Shown here: positions 47,204 to 58,101 of the stretch, piece by piece
Position numbering within the stretch: the first letter of the stretch is position 1
Layout of the letters: the number at the start of each line of letters is the position of its first letter
DNA from: Linnemannia schmuckeri
Lineage: Eukaryota > Mortierellomycota > Mortierellomycetes > Mortierellales > Mortierellaceae
Reading direction: 5' to 3'
Assembly: GCA_029449235.1 (NCBI GenBank)
Contig: JANATG010000014.1
Span: 868,001 to 932,000 of the forward strand
Length of the DNA stretch: 64,000 nt
Made by a program: the position numbers and the translations under genes
Notes under the pieces: model-generated
Database searches by the model: none
Told to the model about the DNA's origin: nothing
What the model saw: only the letters and a program-made list of their open reading frames with translations

Positions 47204-47648
47204 CCACACCTTGGCTTGGTTTGCCATTCTTGTATGAGAGGAGAGCAGGAAAGCAATTATCCTTTTTTTTCTTTTCATATCTTCTGTTTCCATCTTTCTT
47301 TGGACCCTACCTCAAGAAGAAGAGAGAAAAAGAGAAAGGCATCCCCGTGGCTTTCTTTTCCAGCTTTTTGTGTCCAATGGCTATCGTGTTTTCGTGTATG
47401 TGTTCGCATGTTCGTGTTTGTATCCGTTTCTCCTGTCCCCAGCCCATTCATCTTTCTTTTTACATTTTCATTTCACTGCTTAGCACATTAGGCTTGTGCA
47501 ACATCTCTTTCTTGTTACAATGATCTCTACTCGCGCCGACTGCTTGGTGTCCAAGGTCCAGTTCGAATAGATTCCTTCGATGTTTATTATGCATTTTATT
47601 CTATCCTCAACCATCCTATCTGTATACGTTGATATTTAGCAAAATGAC

Positions 47649-47674
47649 AAAAAAAAAAAAAAAAAAAAAAAAAA
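47649..47674 (+). repeat. A-run, 26 nt
   Basis: Uninterrupted A tract in the CK1-GH17 spacer. Confidence 0.9.
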
Positions 47675-49042
47675 CAGGAGACAGAGGTGTCGAGTCGGAT
47701 CCGTCCGTCCGATGGTCGATGGACGCGATGAACAAAGGACAATTGACTAAAAAGGGTGGAGAACCAGGAAGGAAGGGAGGGAGGGGACGAGTCCAAAAGT
47801 GGGGCAAGAAGGGGAATTAAAGGAGTTGACCTTTTTCGTGAGGAGAGAAACAGATGCATGCACAACCAAAGGGCATTTCTGATTGATCAGACCTGGGCCA
47901 TAGGCTGGACTGGTAATATCAATTAAAACATCATGCACAGTGGTTGTTGTTGTGAGAAGCAATGGTGTGGGATCCCCATCCCCGCCCGACCATGGCTGAC
48001 CCCACGACGGATGGTATGTAGCAATGGCATGGATATGACCATATCCATATTTGTTTTGCTCAGACAGTTTCTGATATCGAAAAAACAAGATGGCGGATGT
48101 GGCAAGAAAAGGCCCTAGTGTTTGTCGAATGAGCCGTTTTATTGTTGAGCTTCTTTCATTACAGATATGCTGCGAATCGTACCTTGTCGAAAAATGATTG
48201 AAAAATACAAACAAACAAAAGCATGGGCAAGAGAGATCCCTTTTTTTCTTTTCCGAAGCAAACTCCTCCCTCATCTCTCTCTTTCTTCCCAATCTCTTCC
48301 ACGTCTAATTGCATTAGCTCAGAGGCCAGAAGCAAGAAAGAGACAAAAAAAAAGAAATAGGATGTGCTTCATGATAGGTATTGGCCCATGCTATGCAAAC
48401 ATGCCATGCAACCCATAGATCACTAGACCCTTTATGCAGGCGGACCCCCTTCTCCACTTTCTCCTTCTTTCCTTCTATCTCTCTGTCTCTTTTGCTCTCT
48501 GACCCTCTCTCTCTCTCTCGCGTGCTCTCATACATTCATACACGATCAAAGAAAGACAAGCCATCTCTTTTCTCTCTCTCTCTCTCTCTCTCTTTTTCTA
48601 ATTGAACAACTAGGCCTCCTTGCCGCAGGCCAGAACGACATCTTCCAGTTCACCCGTACATAGCTTAACAAACCGCACTCTCGTTCGCACCACCTCGTAC
48701 GAATAAAAGGATCAGTCGATTTCAACTTTTTTTTGGCTGTTGTTGATTCCTGGGCTGAGACATATCCCTTTCCTCCCTGCCATTCCACCGTCCGTTTGTC
48801 GCGTTATGGTTTTCACCAATCAGAGCACATCATTCGTTAGTCCAGCCTTGTCTTGTCTTGCCTTGACTGGGCTTTGACGAGTTGTCCAACAAGCTGGCTC
48901 CCCTACCCTATTCCTCAAACCCTACAAAGAGGTCCCTCTTTTCCATCCTTTTTCTTTTTTTTCCTTTGCATCCGCGATCACCAAAGCAATACGCGGATCA
49001 TATCTCGTCTTATCTATCATATATCCCTACCCCCACATACTT

Positions 49043-51223
49043 ATGGATCCACGTAATAATATTCACTCGAGGGTCCCGCCTCAGTCCTACATCGAGACTC
49101 TTCGATCTGACACACCGTCGCATCTATATCCATTCAGCCCCTCAGACAATCAGGATCAACTCCAGCATGTCACCCGCACTATTGACAACCCTGCTCCTAC
49201 TTCCGTCGTCACTGTCGACCCTCACGATCCACCGTACCTTCCACCCCCACAACAACAGCAGCAGCAGCATCATTTTTACGAGCAGCATCGCAACCCCATT
49301 ATCTACAATGGCACTCACGACAATGATATCAACAGCAGCAGCGACAACTTTTCTGGAGTCGGAGTAGGACATGATGGAAGAGTAGGTGGTCCTAGTAACA
49401 CAGTTTTCCACTCCTTGGCTGCATCTTCTGCATCCTTGACTATCCAGGACTCCGTCGTCGCGCCCATTGTCCCACCCTTCTCGCCCAATTCCGCCATCAC
49501 CGTCCCAGCCCCAACAGCACCAGCGGCCGTCGCATCCACGGTCACCAGCACTACCCGTCAGTCCTCATCCTTCATGGACTCGATCTTCAAAAAGAAACAC
49601 CACCGTCGACGATCTTCCTCTGTCCTCGGCTGGGACTCCGACGATGACGAGATCATGAATCGTACCACCGTCGCTCCTTCAGAGCACCCCTCTTTGTCCT
49701 CTTCTTCACAAGATCGGACGGTGAGCGAGAAGAGTGTCTGGTTACAAAAGGAACACGGCAAACAGAAGCGAGTCAAGACCTGCCTTTGTGTCGGGGTCGT
49801 CGCCTGTTTTATTGCCCTCGGAGTCATCCTTGCATTCACCTTCAAGGAGCAGTGGACCCACCATGACGGCAACAGCTCCATCGCCACTCACCCCAAGAAT
49901 AAAGGAGTAGGAGGACTTCAACCTGGATTCATGCCAGGAGTGAATTCACGCGAGCAACTCCATCAGACCATCGAATCCACGTTCCATGTTAATACTACTA
50001 TTATCCCTGACCCAAACCTCCGCAAGGTCTTTTATGGTATCGATTATACCCCTCGTGGATCCCAGGAACCCGATTGTAGAGTCAACTTGGGCAATGTGAT
50101 TGAGGACCTCAAGATCCTTTCACAGTTGACCTCTCGGATCCGACTCTATGGTATGGCCTGTCGCCAAGCCGAGAATGTGATGAAGGCCCTTCAGTACCTC
50201 GATCTGCCCGATATGCAGGTCATTTTGACGCTCTGGGTCGACAACAACAAGGCCTCGTGGGAGAAGCAGACCCGCCTGTTCTGGAACCTGATCGAGTACA
50301 ACCTGGCCATGGATGCTGATACCTACGCTTCGGACATGCTCCACGAACAAGCCGCCCGGTCCGCAGACACGATCACCATTTCTGAGGTCGCCTCTCGAAT
50401 CATCGGTATCTCTGTCGGAAATGAGGTCCTCTTCCGAAACGAGGACCCAACCAAGAAAAAGGACCACGTCCCCCTCGAGACCCTCGATGCATACATCCAA
50501 GAAATCCGTCGTGGGCTCAGGGACAGGGCTGCATCTGCCGCATCGTCCCCCAACCCGACCTACAGTACGCTGGGTCAGCAGTTGGCGCAGATCCCTATTT
50601 TCTCTTCGGATCTGGGCAGGAATGTACATCAGATTGTGGACAAGGTGGATTGGGTGTTGTCGAACATTCATCCGTTCTTTGCGTATACGTCTGCTGTCGG
50701 AGCTGCTGATTGGGCGTTTGCCAACTTTAGGGATGAGACCCTGAAGGCAGCCGGCGGTAAACCGGCCATGATCTCCGAGGTCGGATGGCCTAGTGGTCCC
50801 AGCTCCGCCGCCCTGGGTAAGTTTTCCTTTTTTTGACAATGCTTCTTCTTTCATCAGTGAACCGCGTGCCTTTGTTGATCAATGTATCAGTCTGTGTGAA
50901 ACAATAAGAAGCCGGTGATCAAAACATGTCGCGTAATGGTGCATCTCTCAATTGTATTCTAACGGGCACCGCCCCCCCCTTCCCCTTTTATTTATTCTGG
51001 GTCTACCTTTCTTGGCGCTCAAATAGGCCCAGCCGTGCCGTCGATGGAGAACCTGCAGACGTTTGTCAACACATGGGTATGCCAGGCCAACAAGAAAAAC
51101 GTGCCCTATTACTACTTTGAAGCCTTTGACGAGCCCTGGAAGAGTTCAATCAATCCTCGCGAATCCCAATGGGGTCTCATGACCGTCGACCGCAAACTTA
51201 AAGTCTCCATTCCCAATTGCTAA
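49043..51223 (+). CDS. GH17 beta-1,3-glucanase/glucanosyltransferase, type II membrane protein
   Basis: Cell-wall glucan hydrolase or transferase. Exons 49043-50816 and 51027-51223 (intron 210 nt) give 656 residues. There is no cleavable signal peptide. A disordered cytosolic part of about 240 residues (Gln6 run, Ser-rich, KKKHHRRRSSS basic cluster) precedes one transmembrane helix at about 245-268 (CLCVGVVACFIALGVILAF). The GH17 barrel follows from about 325 (VFYGIDYTPRGSQEPDCRV). The acid/base Glu is in SVGNEVLF (Glu461) and the nucleophile in ISEVGWPSG (Glu579). The second exon completes the fold (YYYFEAFDEPWK, SQWGL) and ends in Cys. The architecture matches the Aspergillus BtgC-type membrane glucanases. 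The start context is average, and no upstream in-frame ATG exists close by. Confidence 0.93.
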
Positions 51224-51530
51224 AAACCTGGTTTCTAGCATCGGCATCACCTTTTTTTTTATTTGATTACAACTCATCATAAATCCCTAGAACACTACAT
51301 CATCGCAACAACAACACCACCGGCACTCCATTTTCATCATAGCTCGTTGTTATTCATCACTTGTCACTACCGCTACTAGCTGTATACTACTAATAGTCAT
51401 TGACTACGCATCCTAATAATACACACATCCCAATATTTTTTTCTCTCTCATGCTTGTATCTCTTTCCTTGGTACCTGGTATGTACCTTGATCGATCAACA
51501 ACGTGGCTAACCAGCTTGCTTGCTAATCAC

Positions 51531-51536
51531 AATAAA
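51531..51536 (+). terminator. Polyadenylation signal AATAAA of the GH17 gene
   Basis: AATAAA followed by an A-run, 308 nt after the stop at 51221-51223. It is the first canonical signal in the 3' flank. Confidence 0.5.
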
Positions 51537-53020
51537 AAAAAAAGGAAACCCAAAAAAGATCCAAAGCCTTGAATCTGTGATCTGCTAGTGTGCGTGATGC
51601 TAATGTTCATGAAAACAACCACACAGCTTCCTCCTCATCCTCCTCATTCCTTGTGATTGTTGTACAACCTTGTTTTGTTGTCGTCGTTTGCTCGATGATG
51701 TTGTGGTTTTTGTTTTATTCGTTAGTGGTGCCCCTCTTGTGTTCAATCTCCTACGATCTAAAAATTTCGTTTTGTCCTCAGCGATCCTAAGGCCCTCGAC
51801 CACCTCATCTTTTCAACCTTCACCCTCTTTTTTGTTGTGTGTGTGTTTTTTTTTTTTTTTTCTAACTTTGGGGTTGAGAGTTGAGATCAGAAAAAGTCAA
51901 TGTCAATAAAAAATTGCGAAATAAGAGGCGAAAAAAAAGAAAATAATAAGCGGCATAGCGTCATCGCTCACATCTTCGTAAAGGAGTGCAAGCGCCAGAG
52001 CTGGGAACAAAGAAGGGGTTGGGAAGAAAAAAAAATAAAGAAAAAGTCCGAAGACAACGTGGGTTGCCATAGCACGTTTTTCTTGACACCATCCTCCACA
52101 TGACCCCTTTCTCCCTTTGTACTCCTTCTTGTACCTCCTTCCGTTTGTCATACCCCCTCCGTTTTTGTCATACCATACCATCCTATCCACACGCCGATTT
52201 GACCCCGTCAGTTGCGCGACCATGCAGCAATGCAAACTAAAAAGAAGTGAGAAGAAAGAAAACAAGAAAAGAAAAGAAAACAGAAGGGAGGTAAACGTAT
52301 CGTGAAAAGGAAGAAAAGAAGAAAGGAATGGGAGACCAGGTCACAATTGCGCGCATAACAAAAAGAGAAGAACACATGCGAACCAATGATGACCCATTTG
52401 CAGTCATCTTGCAAACAAAGACCCGTGGGGCAATTTTGAGAGAATTTCTCCTCCCTTTCCTTCGGTGTGTGTGACCCTTGTGATCACCTCCTCCCAATCC
52501 CAATCCCAAGCTCCTGCCATGCCGTACGCTTCAACTCTTTCGTTCATGGAAAACTCAGCACGACTCGTCATACCTGTACGTGAACACGTCCCCCCTTTTT
52601 TTGTTCACTTCAAAAGCCCTTCTTGTTTGTGGGTCGAGTCAATATGGGTGGAGGACAAAACCACACAAACAGAAGAGATAGCGTGAAATGAACCCAAAAG
52701 GCGAGAAGTAAATAAGAGATCAGGCGTCCAAAGACACAATTCGACATCATCGTCATCATCATCAAGGGGGGCCCGACCAGGCAGGGGTACAGTATATGAA
52801 GGAGGGCAAAAAAATTGGATGAAGGAACCTGTTCTCTTTTTTTTTCCCGCCTTTCATGTTTATTTTCATTGGCAAGTGGAGGGCGTTTTACTGCTATCTA
52901 CACTAGATTGACATTCTTCTTGGCCAGCTTGTTTTTGTTTTTTTCTCGTGCTATGTTCCTTTGCTTTGTTATATATGTATGAGTTGTGGAAAAACGGCAG
53001 GTTATGCGGGGGGTTTATGC

Positions 53021-53043
53021 AAAAAAAAAAAAAAAAAAAAAAA
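53021..53043 (+). repeat. A-run, 23 nt
   Basis: Uninterrupted A tract in the GH17 downstream spacer. Confidence 0.9.
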
Positions 53044-53553
53044 GAACGCAAACAAGCAAGCTCAGAACGGACAACAAAAGGGCTTGCCGAGGGGTCAAGC
53101 ATGTAAGGTGCTATTTTTCAAAAGGGAACCAGCTGTCTGCCAGATCATCTCGATTATGTCTTCCCAGCCTTCCTTACAGCCGCCTCAGGTGGGAATGAGA
53201 AGGAAGTGGGAGAAAGGGAGGGAGGAGAAGGGAGGAGGAAAACTTTTCAATTGGACCACGCGCTCATGTGGGCCATGAATGCTAACCTTATCCTTTGACC
53301 ATTTTTTTTTGTTTTGTTTTTTCGCACATCGCCTTCTCTCTTTCTCGTTCACTCGTTCTGTCTGGACATGCGTATCGAGAGAAAGAGAGAGAGGAGGGAG
53401 AAGGGAGAAGGGAGAAGGGAAAGCAAGAATTGGATCCTTCCTGTCTCTAATCGTCCTCCATAGCCCTTTTTTTGCGTGCCTTCCTCTCTCTCTCTCACTC
53501 AATACCTCTTGCAGAAATATGCGCGATCAGGCCGAATGAGTCTCCTTCTTCTT

Positions 53554-53593
<40 letters not shown>

Positions 53594-55812
53594 GTTATTT
53601 CGACTGCAGCAATGCAAAAACCAAAAAAAAGGATGATCCGATGACAAAGGTAGGGGGAAGGGAGGAGGAGACTAGGGTTGATATCAATGGGCGGGCACAA
53701 ACAGAAAGGTAAACTGAGTAGGGAGAGTGACTTAGAGCAAACAGCAAAGAGGGAAAAAGCAAGGTGCAAGATTTGGTCATCGTAACCATACATGGGCATA
53801 GGAAAGTAGATACTTACAACCAAGTACTGGTACAAGAAAAACTGTCTTTTTTGTAAAGCAAAGCATTGCGAAAATGGGCTGGCCGGCCGGATGGACAAGG
53901 CAGGCGGGTTTAAACTTAGTCGTACAACGCACTTTGCTTCACTGAAATCATAGAAAACTTTTATTTTTATTTTTTTGACATCCAGCAAGGATGAGTTAAG
54001 GACGATGCCCAATGCTAAGGTTGCACAACAGGCAAGAAAACTGCCTTTCGGGAAGGACCATATGGAGGCAGAAAATGGGAGTGGTGATCACGTTGGACGA
54101 CTATAGCCCCTTTTCACTCTCGTCCTACAAACCCATCTTGTCAGCCGGCATCCTTTCCCATTCCCATCCCATCAGGGTTTGCTGCCTTTGAAAAATCTCC
54201 TTTTCTCCTTCAACGGAAGCAAAAGGTAGAATTCTCGAGGGCGAATGGGCAATAGGACCAAGCACCAAAAATCAAAGCAGTATTCTTTCCACCACCATCG
54301 ACTATCATCTGCCACCCATTGAATAATTGCCGAGAACACTCGAATTCCTCCTTCATCTTCCCTTTTTCTCCTTTCGACAATACGAACCAATTGAAATGCC
54401 ATCTTTCTTGTATCACAGAATACAATGCAGGGGTGAAGAGACGAAGGGGAGATGGAAGCTTGACAGTTACCGATCATATAGAAAAAACAAGCCCATCCAA
54501 TGCAATGCTCTTTTTGCTTTTTTTTCTCTGTCTTGTGTAAGCGTTGCTGTTACTCTTGGAGCCCTGCTCGTCCTTCGTTAGTCTTTTTTTTCTAATGTGT
54601 TGTCGCCATGCCTTACACCCTCACACCTCCGCCACTTCTTTGTCCTTGAGGGCGGACTGGCCCATAGAACAAGAGAGGAAAGACAAGGAGCGGTTTAAAC
54701 CCTTTTTTTTTTGACTATCCTGATGTGTTTGCGCCTCCGAAACCAAAAAATATTGCCTCCTTCCTCTCCCTTCATTATCCTATAAACAAGTGAGAGCAGT
54801 ATTCCTTTTTTGTTCTTGATGGACGTCGACACTCAGCGTCGTGAGTGTGGTCAGATTCTCTTTTATTGAGCGAGCCCAAGTGTTTTTCCTCAAGTGACTA
54901 TCGGTACTTTGTTCGCGTTTGATGAGCCCATAGGGAATGAAAATGGCAGGCTAGATAAATATTTCACACTTTTCAAGGGTTCTTGTTGCTTTTCACGCAC
55001 CCTCGTGTGCCACCACCAAGTACAACCACCACCAACATATACAAAGTCCTAAAAAAAGGGTTTTGTTTAATCCTTGTTCACGAACGATAGCAACAAAAAA
55101 GCAAGTGTCATGTAAGCTAATCGATCGATTGCAGAGTACAGTACAGCGCGGTACAGGTCATATTGCATTTAACAGACAAAAGGGTCATTCGTAAAGTATT
55201 ACATTGTGCGTAGCAGCCCTTTTTGTCCTGGGCACTTAAAAAAAATGTCGACTGGGGCATCAATGCATCAGTCAATGACAAGTGAGTCAACTTGTTAGAG
55301 GAAAATGATGGCTCATTTTCCTTTCTTGACCCTACTTTCGTGGACGGACAGGCGGACTGGGGCCTAAAAATTGTTGACGACGTCCAATGGCTGACCTATC
55401 GTTTTTTGAGTCCCTGTCTGTGCTCATTTTTTGGCACGTTTTTTTTTCGATCCATTCTTGATCTCGAACCATAACAAGTCATTGATGACGAAGAAAGTAT
55501 GGGACCTTCTTCGAGCTGGGTAACCTTGCTTAATGCCTCTGTTATTGTTGGGTAGCGCGAATTATGATCCATGGAAGGAGCGACTTCATCCTGAGTTTAG
55601 GAGATGAAGGGCGCATTCAAAGCGGTATTGGTTTCTTCCCTTCTTTGCCTACTGTCTTGGTCAATGCCATCATTGCTCTCTGTTCAACGATGGAAGGAAG
55701 AAAGGAGAAGGGGTAGTCCACTCCACCCGTCCACCCCTCTCTCAACATCCCAGAAAATGGACATGACCCATGTGCTGTAGACATTTGGAAAGAGAACGAA
55801 GAGGCGTTAAAG

Positions 55813-55842
<30 letters not shown>
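55813..55842 (+). repeat. A-run, 30 nt
   Basis: Uninterrupted A tract, the longest A-run on the plus strand, in the GH17 downstream spacer. Confidence 0.9.
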
Positions 55843-55846
<4 letters not shown>

Positions 55847-56530
55847 ATAGCCAAGGACTTTGGATGAGATGGGTGCAGGTGGGGTGGTGTGGAAGGGGAT
55901 GGAATGGGTTGCCGGAGTTTTGTTTTTTTAAAAAAAAGATATATCGTATTCTATCAGCGTGCATGCAATTGAGTAGCGCAATAAGGGCTTTGGATGGATG
56001 GGTGAGTGGGATGGGTGGGATGGACACATGCTGTCTTGTCTTGTCTTGTCTCTGTCTGTGTTGTTATTCCCTTAGTTCTCGCGATAGTGTTTTTTCAATT
56101 CAATCCTTTCTTTGTCTATCCCTCATTATTTTATCGATCGAAAATCCAATTCTTGCGTGCAGCTGTCTGTTCTTGTTACTACCCTCATTGCCTGCTTCTG
56201 CCCTCTCTGTTTCCCTTGTGCGTGTTGTGCAATCCACTTATCTCTCTCTTCCCCTCCCCCCTTCATGCGGCTCTCGCTGTTCAGCACAAAATCAAAAAAA
56301 TGAGGGCGTGTTTCCTTTTTTTCTTATTTTTCTTTCCCGTCGACCCAAAGCCTACGCGCGCTCGATGACACCTTCACCTTCTTTGGGCATCTCTACTGTC
56401 TCAACTAGTGAGCGTATGGATGTGCGTCTATCTATGTCAGAGATGTCTGTTCTTGTTTGTTGTTGTGCTCAGGATACTTTTGTATAGAGGGCATCCCTAT
56501 TCTTTCTATTTGTTGCCCAGTGGCCCCCCA

Positions 56531-56537
56531 TATAAAT
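56531..56537 (+). promoter_or_regulatory. TATA-like box TATAAAT
   Basis: Followed 35-100 bp later by a CT-rich stretch (56565-56640) of the type that holds transcription starts in this window. A GTAAGG donor-like sequence at 56831 follows. It may be a distal promoter for the gene at 58102. Confidence 0.35.
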
Positions 56538-57302
56538 GCGCCTCCATGCTCGATGATCGCCCCCTCTCTTTTTTTTCTTCCCTTCTTCTTCTTCAACTAT
56601 CTGTCCCTCTTCTTCTTCCTTTCTCTTTTCTCTAAAGTCTCCCCTTCTCAATTTCACCTGACTTTTTTTCGTCCTGTTTCCTTCACCACTCTCAGTCGAA
56701 CCCACAGACGTATTTAACACTACCCCCTCCTCCTTCCCTCCTTTCCTCCGATACATCCATTTCTCTCAATCCAACCCCAAAAATCTATCCTCCAGATTTT
56801 CGAGGCAAAGGAATCAGACAATAACAATAAGTAAGGCGTCTTTCCTCTCCAATACATACTCTTTTCTTCGTTCTCTTTCTTTTATTTCCTATCCGCATCC
56901 ACCTTCCCATCTTCAACCACCCTGAAGGCACAAAACAGACACAGACAGACAATAGTCATCACCACCTTCCATCATCACTGGTTTATATCCATCCCATTCA
57001 AACCATTGACACGTTATTATTTATCGAAAAGGCAAGCAATAACGAAGACTTAAGGATGCTATAGAAAACAGAATTCTAGAGAACTGACGAGTGGGACCCT
57101 ACCACCATTGGTCGCCTTTGTCACGGCTTGTTTCTTTCAAATCTCACCCTATCCCAACTCATTATCCCTTCCCTTCTTCCTCCTTGGGCCACCACCACCT
57201 TTGCTTCTTTTTTTCTGCTATGCTGACCAAGTTCGCGGGCGCGTGGCATGGGTGAATCTCACACCCCGCCAAGGGTAGTTTCGACGGGCCCATTGATATT
57301 CC

Positions 57303-57310
57303 TATAAAGA
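57303..57310 (+). promoter_or_regulatory. TATA-like box TATAAAGA
   Basis: Lies in cctataaagagacctcag and is followed by a CT-rich tract with a TTCTTCAG sequence. It may be a proximal promoter of the gene at 58102, about 800 bp from its ATG. Confidence 0.35.
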
Positions 57311-58101
57311 GACCTCAGCTCGACAGTTTTTTTTTGCTCCTCTTCCTTTCTTCAGTCTACACTATACCCTTCACCTATGCCCTTCAATCACATTTGTTTA
57401 ACCCCTGAGACCTGTAAAGTCCTTCCTCCCCGAACAATCAGTCACTTAGTCCATCAGTCAATATGTCATATTTTCCTCTTCTTGAGCAGTTGCCTGCATC
57501 AGCATCCATTACGGCAACCGCTAGTTGTTTACTGTCCCCTTCACAAGATCGGTGTAGCTTCTAGACTTCTGCTCCTCCCTCTCTTCCTCTTACTTCCGTC
57601 GTCATCATCGCTCTGTTCCCTTCTTCCCTCTCTGTCCTTTCCTCTCTGTCTGTCCTCATCCCCCTGATTCCTCCTGACTCCTGCACCGGACCCGTTATTG
57701 TTTTCGCCTTACGCCCTTCTAACAATACGAAAGAAAAGGGGTGGACTAGAGATGGTGTGCTACTTGCTTCCGCTTCTATTACGGAGAAAAAGACGACGTC
57801 GGATTCGACAACAGCAATAACGACTTCATCATCACAGTACATGAGTATTGACATCCTGTCTTTTTTTTTTCTATTTTTTTCTTTTTTTTTCCTCTTCATG
57901 TAAATAGAACAACTCATCCACGACCACCTCCCTCTCCTTTCAATCGTAACACAACTTGGCCCCCTTCACCCTCCACAACAATAACATAACAATTGCACAA
58001 CACTACCACAACCATCTCCACCACCAACCAAACAACGACAATCTCGCCTTCTCCCTTTTTTTTATTTTTATTTAAAAACAACACCTACACACACGAGTTA
58101 A

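Larger units (their letters stand above)
44150..49042. other. 4.9-kb gene-free spacer between CK1 and the GH17 gene
   Basis: No convincing gene on either strand; the open frames are short, low-complexity and follow CT/GA tracts. 44160-46700 is strongly purine-rich on the plus strand, including a pure purine stretch of 102 nt (46242-46343). Also present: A-runs at 44859-44884, 46878-46904 and 47649-47674; (GATT)n plus (GGGAA)n at about 45538-45585; catgacatgg repeats at about 45673-45700; and (TC)n at about 48567-48593. TATAAATA at 47196-47203 is a possible start of a long GH17 leader. The region looks regulatory or 5' UTR rather than coding. Confidence 0.55.
51224..58101. other. 6.9-kb gene-free spacer between the GH17 gene and the Ser/Thr-rich protein gene
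   Basis: No gene could be supported on either strand; the longest frame (207 codons near 55864-56487) is hydrophobic low-complexity sequence with no recognisable domain. It contains A-runs at 53021-53043 and 55813-55842, CT repeats at about 53550-53593, GT-rich and TTGTC repeats at about 56034-56055, and many T-rich tracts. From 56500 the plus strand becomes a pyrimidine-rich, promoter-like region with TATA-like boxes at 56531 and 57303 and a possible leader-intron donor GTAAGG at 56831, all pointing to the gene at 58102. Confidence 0.55.

Noticed and set aside
47540..47600. Possible tRNA T-arm (cagttcgaatag)
   Set aside because: The flanking bases do not pair into a T-stem and no acceptor or anticodon arm can be drawn around it.
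55864..56487. 207-codon plus-strand open frame in the GH17 downstream spacer
   Set aside because: Hydrophobic low-complexity translation of CT-rich DNA, with no domain and no splice or start context to support it.
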